Positions 17,001 through 23,850 are shown, counted from the stretch's first letter. The stretch is 64,000 nt of DNA from Anaerolineae bacterium (GCA_022071955.1 JAJVIM010000039.1:88275-152274); one strand, 5' to 3'. Made by a program: numbers and translations. Notes: generated from the sequence alone by a model not told the origin.

Positions 17001-19821
17001 CAAAGCGGCGGTGGCCCGCATGTTCACCGCCATCAACGCCGAAATCCGGCGGCGGCAGGCGCTCAACGCCGACACCGGCACCAAAGACATCATCGAATAC
17101 CGGCGCAAAGGGCTGCACCTCACCGGTGACGCCTACCCGCACCTGTTTGTCATCATCGATGAGTACGCCGAAATGATTGACGACAACCCCGAATACCGCG
17201 CCGAACTGGAAAGCATCACCCGCGTGGGCCGGGCGCAGGGGGTCAACCTGATTCTGGCCTCGCAGCGGCCCAAAGGTGTCAGCGACCAGATGCGGGCCAA
17301 CATCAAATTGCGCATCTGCCTGCGGGTGGAGCAGGTAGACACCAGCCGCGAAATGCTGCGCGCTCCGGACGCCGCCTTTTTGCCCAACGGCATGCCCGGC
17401 CGCGGCTATATTCAGGTGGGCAACGAAAATCTGGAATTGATTCAGGTGTCGTACACCGGCGAAAACCAGCCCGATGACCGCGAAGCGGCGGTGCTGTGGC
17501 CGGACCGTCCCGCCGCGGACGCCCCCGCCGGCGAGGATGTGCCCAAACTGTTCGACGCGGTGGTCATGCTCACCTCCGAACTGGTCGGCGGGCAAATGGC
17601 CCCCAAACCGTGGCCCAACTTTTTGCCCGCGCAGTTCAGCCTGCAATCGCCCATCCGCGACTCGCAGAAGAACCGCGATTTTGTGCTGGTGCCGACCGTG
17701 ACCGACTGGCTCAACGGCGACACCGACGGCCTGTGGCCCGGTGTTGACTGGCGTAAAGGCGCGCTGCGGCCGGTAATGGGCCTGCTCGACAACCCCGCCG
17801 AAGCCCAGCAAATCCCGCTGGCCTTTGATTTGAGCCGCACCCACCTGATTGTGATGGGCGATTCGGGCTGGGGCAAAACGATGTTTTTGCGCTCGCTGCT
17901 GGTCAGTTTGGCCGCCACCCACTCGCCCAATGAGTTTCATGCCTACGTCCTCGATTTGGGCGGGCGCAACTTCCGCAGTTTGGAAGAGCTGCCGCACGTT
18001 GGCGCGGTTATCTACGCCGATGAGGAAACCTACGAAGAGCGGCTGCAGCGGCTGCTGGCCAAACTGGAAAAGCTGGTCGATGAACGCCAGCAAATTCTGA
18101 GCAACGCCGATGCCAACAGCCTGTTTGATTTCAACGAGCGCAACCCGGAGCAGGCGCTGCCGGCGGTGCTGGTCCTCATCGACAACTTTGCCGAGTTGCA
18201 GGAAAATTACGAGCTGCTGGTGGAAGGCACGGTGCTGCCGCTGGTGCGCCGCTCGCTGAGTATGGGCGTCACCTTTGTGATCACGGCCAACGTGCCCACC
18301 AACATGCCCAGCAAACTGTACAACCTGTTCGGCGAGCGCATCACCTTTAAACAATCCAACCACGACCGGCTGACCGATATTGTGGGCCGCGGCGCGATTG
18401 AAATGGACGATATTCCGGGGCGAGGCTACATCCGGGTGGGGCGGCGGCCGCTGCTGTTCCACGCCGCGCTGCCGCTGGGGCTGTTCCACGCCGAAGACGG
18501 CCGCGACACCCTGCCCGAAGCCGACGAAATCCGGCTGATGGCCCGCACCATGCGCGAGCAGGTTGAGGCCCGCGGCTGGCCGCATCAGCCTGACCCCGTC
18601 GCCACGTTGCCGGAGTTGGTGCCGCTGGCAGCCATGCTCGACGCCGCCGGCCCGGTGCATCCCAGGCGTGTCCAGGCCGTGCTGGGGCAGGATGCCAGCC
18701 TGCGCCCGGCGCTGTTTGATTTGCAGCGGATGGGACCGCACTTTGCCGTGGTCGGCCCGCCGCTGTCGGGCAAATCGACGGTGCTGTACAACTGGGTGCT
18801 GTCGCTGGCGTGGCGTTACGCGCCGCGGCAGGTGAAGCTGGTGCTGGTCGATTTTCAGCGCAAATTTGTGGAGTACGATGGCCAGCGCCGGCTCGATGAA
18901 CTGCCGCACGTGCTGGCTGCCATCTCCGAGGCCGAGCAAATGGAAGGGCTGCTGGCCAACCTCAAAACCGAGTGCGAAGCGATGGCCGCGGCCGGCGATT
19001 ACGAGTTATTTGTGATTATTGATAATTACGATGACATGGCCGAGGAGATTGAGCGGCTGCGCGATTTGCCGCGCGATCTGGCCGGGCTGGCTCGCCGCTA
19101 CGGGCGCGACGGGCTGCACTTTATCATTGGCGGCACGCTCGACAGCGGCATCAGCGAGCTGCGCCGCCGGGTGCAGGCGGCCAATTACGGCCTCGGCTTG
19201 CGCACGGCGCAGGCGGTGGAAACGCTGCGGGTGGGCCGCACCCCCGCCGAAGTGCGCAACAAAGAGCTGCAAATTGGCCGCGGCTTCATTGTAAAATCCG
19301 GCCAGCCGACCATGATTCAGGTGGCCACGCCGTACCAGGGCAAAGGCATCCCTGTGGCCGCCGCTGCCGGCGAGGACGACGAAGAGCCGGTCGGTATTGC
19401 GCTGGATTATTGGGTGGAAAAAATCTGCACCCGCTACCCGGATCAACGCACGGTCTGGGCCGCGCCGGTGGAAGGGGCGCTGGCCGAGGCCGGAACGGGC
19501 GGGGCCGCGCCGCCGCCCAGCGGCAAAGCCACGCGGTTGATGTCGCTGTTGCAGCGCGGGTTGCAGCAGGAAATGGAGCATCTGCGGGAAGGTAACGGCG
19601 CCGGCGAACTGGTCACGGCCAAGCTGGTGCAGCTCGACCCGGCCAGTTGGGGCAACGAGGACAAGCTGATGACGCTGCTCAAAGAATTGTGGGTGAGCCA
19701 AAAGCGGGCCAGCGGTCTGCCCGATGAAATGATCCAGCTCACGCTTGATGTGATGGACGATGAATCGATTTTGCTGGATGTGGAGGCGGCCCTGACGGCC
19801 CCGGAAGAAAGCGAAAAATAG
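11026..19821 (+). CDS. Giant EccC/EssC-type secretion ATPase with seven FtsK/SpoIIIE domains
   Basis: 2,931 residues; start ATG 11026 with GGAG at 11011-11014. The N-terminus has R9-P-P-R12 and two membrane helices (about 40-58 and 65-84), the hallmark of EccC. A linker of about 450 residues leads to seven P-loops: GSTGSGKS 562, GASGWGKT 933, GGTGSGKS 1264, GASGWGKT 1604, GGTGSGKS 1936, GDSGWGKT 2278 and GPPLSGKS 2577. Walker B ends in DE in domains 1, 3 and 5 (671-672, 1373-1374, 2045-2046). It ends in DN in domains 2, 4, 6 and 7 (1041, 1712, 2386, 2666). Thus three tandem pairs, each about 670-700 residues, are followed by a degenerate seventh domain. Mycobacterial EccC and Staphylococcus EssC usually have three such domains and about 1,300-1,500 residues. 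The protein should sit in the inner membrane and move WXG100 substrates. Confidence 0.95.
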   Translation: MNEPIYIDRPPRIQPELPFDEIEIPAPPEKQEDGNARLVQVALPLMTIVGYILVGSLGGVGRNPLFILPMALSVLASVAYSFYSFRKEKQKLAEMAQAYSDRLVEMTKEMNISHDMQRRFYRYNYPDRLTTFRLVNSARVEAEKAERTLRSESRLWERRTEDDDFGVIRLGMGTLPSTVTYALSQVDNYEDPQVREALKLQDDSQFVTDIPVIISLRTPHEDKKEEDEEASSGDQEEKQKEEAWASRTPVTHALGIAGDAQAVYAYARSMLAHYVVFHAPGDAKLYVLAGGRKEWGWTENLPHSRKDDQSQYLCFTEDIKESAEANFFAEDEEGALGQYLEGIRKILAQRKIRLSERDENASGADPTLPFLLMVVDLLDAGGDDSPLKELESDAAISIMLEEGAQLGAAVVFLVPERSKVPGGCTAVIEIERTTPATNSKIEQVQKLHFRYAEVGVNSFRYVGQADAVGRPEEMLFLSGQLAQLRIREGFGANLNRAVPFMDLMGYGSLKELHDDTWAKWQDSIKPKYGNWLRCKIGMMAGNKPRTMVFSAKRDGVHGMVAGSTGSGKSELLISLISGMAITYDPTVLNFVLVDYKGGGAFKGFDELPHCVDIVTNLAADGVTRMFTAIQSEMMRRQALNVETGTKNIVDYRQKGLHLTHHPYPFLFIIIDEFAEMIADRAEFKGQLESITRVGRAQGVSLILAAQRPSGVTDQMRSNIKFRISLRVETPGESREMLRRSEAAFLPSDIPGRGYLQVGNDEIELMQVAYTGDKVIDPNRGPQAPVIWPERGDTYDASADQEPPELYKYIVTMLDKMSKEHGIEKQRAPWPDFLPNRLSLSELLVSPDQTIPAITSAEYLAGVDKIMLGQAHDETLTLNPAVNKWLNGENGWLPRLDWENYAMRPVVGLVDNPYAAKQLPLVIDLPRGHVALFGASGWGKTSFIRTLVVSLAASHSPNHVHMYLLDLGGRNLGVLGELPHVGAVIIPDAEGYEERVEQLLRELDDIVEQRKTILNNAGVPDLYKYNDANPADPLPAILVAIDNFVEFRETFGGDGDADVETVFDKFVGLARQAKPYGIHFVITANQLGILSSQLQSLFTERLTLKLADPTEYRTVVGGAVPDIGDVPGRGYAKIGHLPLSLQIAQPIDLRRDGGEANETRELEQYAQSMQEFIASSGYQYRAPVRVDALPRSILFKQILARDLELEINESFLPELKQRAAQRWADSLNPELADWLKVTVGVVSGNRLREMHFEAKKDGVHGMIAGGTGSGKSELLMTLIVGLALNYDPSVLNFVLVDYKGGGAFQPFRDLPHCVDIITNLNKSAVKRFFTAINAEMQRRQKLNADTATKDIVEYRAKGLHLTNEPYPHLYIIIDEYAEMITDNPEFKDELDSITRVGRAQGVNLLLASQRPTGVSDQMRANIKFRICLRVEQVDTSREMLRRSDAAFLPNGMPGRGYLQVGNENIELIQMAYTGENYEFAEVREGGRQPKFYDVVVDLCNELLQGERPRTPWPPFLPAKMTLSSRLVEAYLDKEYEPLLSLGRHLQPNCLNPFVQDWLGGKMAWPGVNWQKTAMRAIVGLADDPYNARQMPLVVDVTKGHVVLFGASGWGKTTFMRTLVASLAATHSPAEFHAHVLDLGGRNLEVLRALPQVGTIIMPDERGYEERVQQILRELNDIVDARKRLFSEAGVSTLYEYNISHPEKIEPAILVVIDNFAEFIETFGDESKKDSEDNQLEAFIFLVRQAKAYGVHFVISIGRLNELSSKLYSLFTERLTLRLSDGGDYRSIVGGHVAEIDEIPGRGYVKAGRQPLEFQVAFPTGAVDDQGQLKGEIPQLRELGRLMHELGKDAWQGREPLRIDALPKSSSYRQVLAELFGISAETDFLDGLKNAIAAKWADTGSANGADWLEGVLGITSGNRKRTLHLSAKTDGVHGMIAGGTGSGKSELLMTLIVGLAAYQSPDILNFVLVDYKGGGAFVPFRKLPHCVDIVTNLNKAAVARMFTAINAEIRRRQALNADTGTKDIIEYRRKGLHLTGDAYPHLFVIIDEYAEMIDDNPEYRAELESITRVGRAQGVNLILASQRPKGVSDQMRANIKLRICLRVEQVDTSREMLRAPDAAFLPNGMPGRGYIQVGNENLELIQVSYTGENQPDDREAAVLWPDRPAADAPAGEDVPKLFDAVVMLTSELVGGQMAPKPWPNFLPAQFSLQSPIRDSQKNRDFVLVPTVTDWLNGDTDGLWPGVDWRKGALRPVMGLLDNPAEAQQIPLAFDLSRTHLIVMGDSGWGKTMFLRSLLVSLAATHSPNEFHAYVLDLGGRNFRSLEELPHVGAVIYADEETYEERLQRLLAKLEKLVDERQQILSNADANSLFDFNERNPEQALPAVLVLIDNFAELQENYELLVEGTVLPLVRRSLSMGVTFVITANVPTNMPSKLYNLFGERITFKQSNHDRLTDIVGRGAIEMDDIPGRGYIRVGRRPLLFHAALPLGLFHAEDGRDTLPEADEIRLMARTMREQVEARGWPHQPDPVATLPELVPLAAMLDAAGPVHPRRVQAVLGQDASLRPALFDLQRMGPHFAVVGPPLSGKSTVLYNWVLSLAWRYAPRQVKLVLVDFQRKFVEYDGQRRLDELPHVLAAISEAEQMEGLLANLKTECEAMAAAGDYELFVIIDNYDDMAEEIERLRDLPRDLAGLARRYGRDGLHFIIGGTLDSGISELRRRVQAANYGLGLRTAQAVETLRVGRTPAEVRNKELQIGRGFIVKSGQPTMIQVATPYQGKGIPVAAAAGEDDEEPVGIALDYWVEKICTRYPDQRTVWAAPVEGALAEAGTGGAAPPPSGKATRLMSLLQRGLQQEMEHLREGNGAGELVTAKLVQLDPASWGNEDKLMTLLKELWVSQKRASGLPDEMIQLTLDVMDDESILLDVEAALTAPEESEK

Positions 19822-19834
19822 AAGTAACTGTATA

Positions 19835-19861
19835 CCCCCCCCCCCCCCGCCCCCCCCCCCC
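19835..19861 (+). repeat. Poly-C tract interrupted by one G
   Basis: Fourteen C (19835-19848), one G, then twelve C (19850-19861). It starts just after the ATPase stop codon and forms the left edge of the third palindrome element. Its length is likely unstable in vivo or uncertain in the assembly. Confidence 0.9.
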
Positions 19862-19976
19862 ACTGGGGAGAGGGGGGAACTTTTTGCGTTATTTTGGGGC
19901 GGCGTAGCCGCCCCAAAATAACGCGTTAACTCCACACCCCCTCCCCAAATTTTGGGGAGGGGGCCGGGGGGAGGGG
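19862..19976 (+). repeat. Palindrome plus G-tract element A3
   Basis: Third copy. A perfect 18-bp inverted repeat (19886-19903 with 19907-19924, loop GTA) is followed by a 13-bp C/G hairpin (19937-19949 with 19951-19963). The coding-strand G tracts are 19954-19957, 19959-19963, 19966-19971 and 19973-19976. The left hairpin present in other copies is replaced here by the poly-C tract facing G tracts at 19865-19877. The downstream gene starts 22 bases after the element. Confidence 0.85.
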
Positions 19977-19998
19977 CCAAAATAAAGGAGATTAACCG

Positions 19999-20649
19999 AT
20001 GAGTTCCAACCCATCCCGGCTCGATCTGCGAGTTGATGTTCTGGACAAGAAAGACCAGCGCGCGCTGGCGCTGGCCAACCTGACCACTACCGAATTTGTC
20101 GAAGCCATTCTGCGTGAGTTCCGCGAGCTGGAATATCTGGGCGATGTGCCCGCCGATTACCAGCTTCTCAAAGCCGAGGATAACGCGCCGCTGGAGGCGC
20201 AAAGCCAGTTGCAGCAGCAAGTGGCCAGCAACGGCCGGTTGCTGCTGGTAGAGAACAAACCACCGCTGCCCTCCGGCACGCGCCGGCCCAGCCACGATGT
20301 TTACCTGCGCGATTTGACCAGCGGCAAGGTGTACAAGCTCAACTGGCAGCCGGCGGTCATCGGCCGGCCCGACAAAAACCAGCCCCACGATGACTGGTTG
20401 GCGGTCAATCTGGAACCGTTTCAGGCCGGGCTGCGTGTGTCGCGGCGGCAGGCCATGATCACCGAGCAGGACGGTCGTTTCTTTATCGAGAGCCTGTCGC
20501 GCAACCCAACGGCGCTCAAAAAAGAGAACGGCGACACCATCGAGGTGGGCGAGCAAAAACAGTCGCTCGCGCCGGGCGACGTCATCTTTTTGGAACGGAG
20601 CAACATTTCGCTCAAATTCATTGTGCGGGATGAAAAGCCGCAGGAGTGA
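19999..20649 (+). CDS. Ubiquitin-like (YukD/EsaB-type) plus FHA domain protein
   Basis: 216 residues; AAGGAG lies 7 bases before the ATG. Residues about 8-85 have the strand-helix-strand pattern and spacing of the ubiquitin-like YukD/EsaB fold (LDLRVDVL...FVEAILREFRELEYL...DYQLLKAEDNAPLE...GRLLLVEN). This module is also found at the N-terminus of EccD. Residues about 100-210 form an FHA domain with VIGRPDK, LRVSRRQAMI and a threonine-linked loop, which would bind phosphothreonine. It directly follows the secretion ATPase gene. In Firmicutes the FHA domains are part of EssC and YukD is separate; here FHA is joined to the ubiquitin-like protein instead. The fold of the N-terminal part is inferred by pattern. 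Confidence 0.8.
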   Translation: MSSNPSRLDLRVDVLDKKDQRALALANLTTTEFVEAILREFRELEYLGDVPADYQLLKAEDNAPLEAQSQLQQQVASNGRLLLVENKPPLPSGTRRPSHDVYLRDLTSGKVYKLNWQPAVIGRPDKNQPHDDWLAVNLEPFQAGLRVSRRQAMITEQDGRFFIESLSRNPTALKKENGDTIEVGEQKQSLAPGDVIFLERSNISLKFIVRDEKPQE

Positions 20650-21025
20650 AAATGAAAATTTGGCGCGTGGCGAGTTGCGGGTGGTGAGTGATTGGTAATT
20701 CGTAATTCGTAATCCGTAATTGTATTTTCAGAGGAGTCCGGCGGAACCGGGGTTCGATACCAAAGCGTAAAAATTTACATTCAACTGGTCGGGAGATCCT
20801 TCGGGCTTGCGCCCTCAGGGCCTGCCCCGCGTGGTGTTGGCGGGGTGACATGCCTGAGTATTTCCCTAATTCCTGAATCCTGACCCCTGAATCCTTTTTT
20901 CAAAGGAGACAAACCGAATCTGCGATACTGCAACGAGCAATGAAAATTTGGGGTAGGGGCGGTTCGCGAACCGCCCCTACATTCGCTGATTCGCAGATTC
21001 GTTTATTTTCAGAGGAGTGTGACCA
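20650..21025 (+). repeat. Composite intergenic repeat with three Shine-Dalgarno-bearing modules
   Basis: 376 bases without a gene. From left to right: a heptamer array of the GTAATTC type (20694-20721); TATTTTCA plus GAGGAG (20723-20736); a segment starting GGTCGGGAGATC that recurs near 54405; a second heptamer array of the TCCTGAA type (20871-20894); TTTTTTCAAAGGAG (20895-20908). Next come a perfect 28-base palindrome (20953-20980), a stretch identical to one near 54327 (gctgattcgcagattcg), and a last TATTTTCAGAGGAG (21004-21017). That last site serves the next gene. Confidence 0.85.
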
Positions 21026-22264
21026 ATGGCCGATATTGTCCAGATTAATCACGAAGTGCTGGAAACCATCGCCGGCAAATTTACCCACGAGTCCGAGGAC
21101 GTGGCGAATATGGTGCAGGCCGTGCAAAACGCCATGAACCGGCTCAAAAGCGATTGGATTGGGCGTGGCTCCGATGCCTTTTTTAAGGAAATGGAAGGCG
21201 AAATCCTGCCGGCGCTGGTGCGGCTGGTGGATGCGCTGGCCCAGGCCGGCGCGGTAACCAAAGAAATCAATCAGATGATGCAGCAGGCCGACGAAGAAGC
21301 CTCGTCACCGTTTAAAGACAGCAGCCAGGCAGGCGGCGGCGCGGGCGTATTTGGTGGCGGCGGCGCGGGCGCGTTCGGTGGGGGCGGTGGCGCGGCCGGC
21401 GGCGGTGGGGGCGCGGGCGCGCTGGGCGGAATGCTCGGCAGGCTGGGCGCTTCGGTATTTAACAACCCCGGTATGCTGGGCAGCCAATTGGGCAACGCGC
21501 TCGGTAACAATTTTTTTGGCGGCAATTTGTTTGGCGATGGTTCGGTGATGCCGGGCGGCGGCATGTTTGGCGATGGCTCCGTATCGCCCAACGATTACGG
21601 CATTCCCCAAAACTGGCTGTCCGGCGTCAAGGATTCGCTGCAAGGGTTTATGCAGGATAACTACAACGATTACGGCATCCCCAAGGATTGGCTGGCCGGG
21701 GTAAAAGAAGCCTTTGGCGAGCAGCCGGCCGACAGCCAGCCCGGCCAGGATTCCGCACCGGCCGACAGCGGCGGCGGGAGTTCCGGCGGCGGGGGGGGTG
21801 GCGGCGGCGAAGAACAGAAACAGGACAGCGGTGGTTCCGGCGGCGGTTCCGGCGGGGGTGGTTCGCCGCCGGAAAGCACCACGCCTACCGAGCCAGGCAT
21901 GCCCGCCAGTTTTGGTAGCGGCGGTGGGGGCGGGGGCGCTGCAGAATTTAGCAGCCCCTTCTCCGGTCGCGGCTCGTCCGGCGGCGGCTTTTCCGGCGGC
22001 GGTGGCGGCAGCGGCGAAGCCGCGCCCGCGGCGGCCGACCGGCTGCGCTATCAGCCTTTTGGCGGCGTCATCGGCGGCGGGCCGGGCGGTGCTGCGCCGG
22101 GCGGTGGCGGGCCGGGCAGTCATTTTGGCGGCGGCGGAGGTGGCGGCGGCCAGCAGGCTGGCGGCCCCGGCCAGGCTGGTTTTTTGCCCATCGGCCTGGC
22201 GGCGGCCAGCCCATTTTTAGCGCTGCTGGGTAAAGCCATCAAAAAGAAATCCGGCAATGACTAA
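21026..22264 (+). CDS. WXG100 protein with long glycine-rich C-terminal extension
   Basis: 412 residues. Residues 1-100 form a WXG100 domain with W44-I-G46 in SDWIGRGSDAFF, very close to the 100-residue protein at 8243. From residue 106 the chain is Gly/Ala/Ser-rich. It contains two tandem copies of YGIPxxWLxGVK (near residues 191-230) and long GGG stretches. It ends with a hydrophobic segment (FLPIGLAAASPFLALLG) and a basic tail (KAIKKKSGND). Few WXG100 proteins carry such tails. It could be a secreted effector, a surface fibre or a structural part of the secretion pore. The gene uses the Shine-Dalgarno at 21013-21017 that belongs to the repeat upstream. Confidence 0.85.
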   Translation: MADIVQINHEVLETIAGKFTHESEDVANMVQAVQNAMNRLKSDWIGRGSDAFFKEMEGEILPALVRLVDALAQAGAVTKEINQMMQQADEEASSPFKDSSQAGGGAGVFGGGGAGAFGGGGGAAGGGGGAGALGGMLGRLGASVFNNPGMLGSQLGNALGNNFFGGNLFGDGSVMPGGGMFGDGSVSPNDYGIPQNWLSGVKDSLQGFMQDNYNDYGIPKDWLAGVKEAFGEQPADSQPGQDSAPADSGGGSSGGGGGGGGEEQKQDSGGSGGGSGGGGSPPESTTPTEPGMPASFGSGGGGGGAAEFSSPFSGRGSSGGGFSGGGGGSGEAAPAAADRLRYQPFGGVIGGGPGGAAPGGGGPGSHFGGGGGGGGQQAGGPGQAGFLPIGLAAASPFLALLGKAIKKKSGND

Positions 22265-22285
22265 CTATTTGCACAAGGATAATCA

Positions 22286-23080
22286 ATGAACGGCAAAACT
22301 AATCAGGAACCGATCAACTTGCTGTTGTCGCGTGACGAACTGTTGTATGCCCTGCGCGGGCTGGACGCCGAATTTGTGCCCGGTTTGGACCCCGAACCAT
22401 TGGGCGAGCGCACCCTCGCCGAACAGAAACTGGCTCTGACCGTGGCCGAGCGCTCGCTGCGGGCGCGGGAACTGGTGCGAGTGCTGCCGGATGGCAACCG
22501 GCAAATTCACACCGCCATGCTGACGATGGTTGGTGTGTGCGCCTACCCGCAAACCGCGGTGCTGGCTTACCACTGGCCGGCCGGGGCCGATACCCCGCTG
22601 CGCTATTTTGGCCACCTGCGCGGCGATGACGTGGTCTCTCACCTGCGGCCGGAGGAGGCGCTGCACCTGTTTTCGCTGCTGCCGGACAAAGCCACGCTCA
22701 TCGACCAGCTTTTGGCGTTTTGTAACTGGCAGGATACTGCTGCTGTGGCCAAAACCGAATTTACCGTTGACAGCGACACCTTTGCTGCCGCCCGGGCCGC
22801 CGCCGACAGCGGCGATACTGCTCGCGCCGCCGAATCGCTGATTGGCGGCGGGGTCGAAGGCGCTGCCGCCGGGGCGCTGGCCGTAACGCTGGCCAACTCG
22901 CCGCGGGTGTCTATTTTGCAGATTGTCCGGCCGGCCGCCGGCGGCGTCGAGAAGCAGGATGTGACGCTGCTGCAAGATGATAACCGCACCTGGCTGGCCG
23001 TGGCCGCCGCCAATCAACCGCTGCGGGTACAAAGCGCCGTCCGCGACGACGTTCGGGAGCTGCTGGCCGGGTGGCTGTAA
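22286..23080 (+). CDS. Hypothetical protein of the secretion locus, possibly EspG-like
   Basis: 264 residues, soluble. The pattern LSRDELLYALRGL, then a helix with LAEQKLALTVAERSLRARELV, then repeated beta strands (AMLTMVGVCAYPQTAVLAYHW...LRYFGHLRGDDVVSHL) and an acidic helix (EEALHLFSLL) recalls EspG, the chaperone of ESX substrates in actinobacteria. The length (EspG about 270-300) and the location two genes after the FHA protein fit. Similarity is by pattern only, so the assignment is tentative. The stop overlaps the next gene by ten bases. Confidence 0.45.
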   Translation: MNGKTNQEPINLLLSRDELLYALRGLDAEFVPGLDPEPLGERTLAEQKLALTVAERSLRARELVRVLPDGNRQIHTAMLTMVGVCAYPQTAVLAYHWPAGADTPLRYFGHLRGDDVVSHLRPEEALHLFSLLPDKATLIDQLLAFCNWQDTAAVAKTEFTVDSDTFAAARAAADSGDTARAAESLIGGGVEGAAAGALAVTLANSPRVSILQIVRPAAGGVEKQDVTLLQDDNRTWLAVAAANQPLRVQSAVRDDVRELLAGWL

Positions 23081-23850
23081 GCGCCGCCGCGCCGGTTGAG
23101 TATCGCGGTCTCAAGGCTTTGAGCTGGGACCTGTTTTTGGGGCCGGCCACGTATTGGGAAGACACCTTCTTTTTCCGGGAAATGCTGGCGCGATTCGGCC
23201 AGCCCGCGCTCGAAGTGGGCTGCGGCACCGGGCGGGTGCTGCTTCATTTTCTGGCCGATGGCTTTGACATCGACGGGGTGGACAACGCGCCGGAGATGCT
23301 GGCAATTTGCCGCAGCAAAGCGGCGCGGCTCGGTTTGCGGCCCACCCTTTTTCAGCAGCCGATGGAGGCGCTGGCTCTGCCGCGTCGCTACCGGGCAATT
23401 ATCATTCCGGCCGGCTCGTTTCAACTGGTTACCGGGCCGCCGCTGGCCCGGGCAGCGCTGCGCCGGCTGGCCGCTCATTTAGAGCCGGGCGGCGGGCTGG
23501 TGCTGCGGCTGGTCCAGTTGTGGCAGCCCGGCGAGCCGGAGGAAACCGATTGGACGCTGGTTCGCGCCGCCACTCGCCCGGATGATGGCGCGCTGGTGCG
23601 CTGGTGGCAGCGGGTGTGGCGCGATGTTGGCCGGCAGCTCGAGCACACCGAAGACCGTTACGAAGTGGTCATCCAAGGCGAGGTTGTTGCGACCGAACAT
23701 TACCGCCAATCACCGGCGGCGCGCTGGTATTCGCCGGAGCAGGCCGCCGGGTTGTGCCGCGCGGCCGGCTTTGGCCCGGTTGAGGTGATTGACCAGCCCG
23801 GCTCGCTGCCGGACAGCCGCCACTTTGCGGTAGTGGCCATAAAAGAGTAA
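23071..23850 (+). CDS. Class I SAM-dependent methyltransferase
   Basis: 259 residues from the GTG at 23071, which lies inside the end of the upstream gene. The SAM-binding motif ALEVGCGTGRVLLHF is followed by an acidic position (GVDNAPEML) and motif II-like strands (RAIIIPAGSF, LEPGGGLVLRLV). This is a Methyltransf_25-type fold. The substrate cannot be told from sequence. Translational coupling to the preceding gene suggests that it works with the secretion locus, or that it merely terminates that transcript. Confidence 0.85.
   Translation: MAVSAAAPVEYRGLKALSWDLFLGPATYWEDTFFFREMLARFGQPALEVGCGTGRVLLHFLADGFDIDGVDNAPEMLAICRSKAARLGLRPTLFQQPMEALALPRRYRAIIIPAGSFQLVTGPPLARAALRRLAAHLEPGGGLVLRLVQLWQPGEPEETDWTLVRAATRPDDGALVRWWQRVWRDVGRQLEHTEDRYEVVIQGEVVATEHYRQSPAARWYSPEQAAGLCRAAGFGPVEVIDQPGSLPDSRHFAVVAIKE

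Noticed and set aside
16342..18939. 865-residue open frame antisense to the ATPase gene
   Set aside because: It follows from high GC and codon bias of the real gene; it is rich in Gln, His, Arg and Gly, has no domain, and lies wholly inside a strongly supported coding frame.
20731..20765. tRNA-like T-arm string GGTTCGATACC
   Set aside because: No acceptor stem or anticodon arm could be found around it; it is part of an intergenic repeat.
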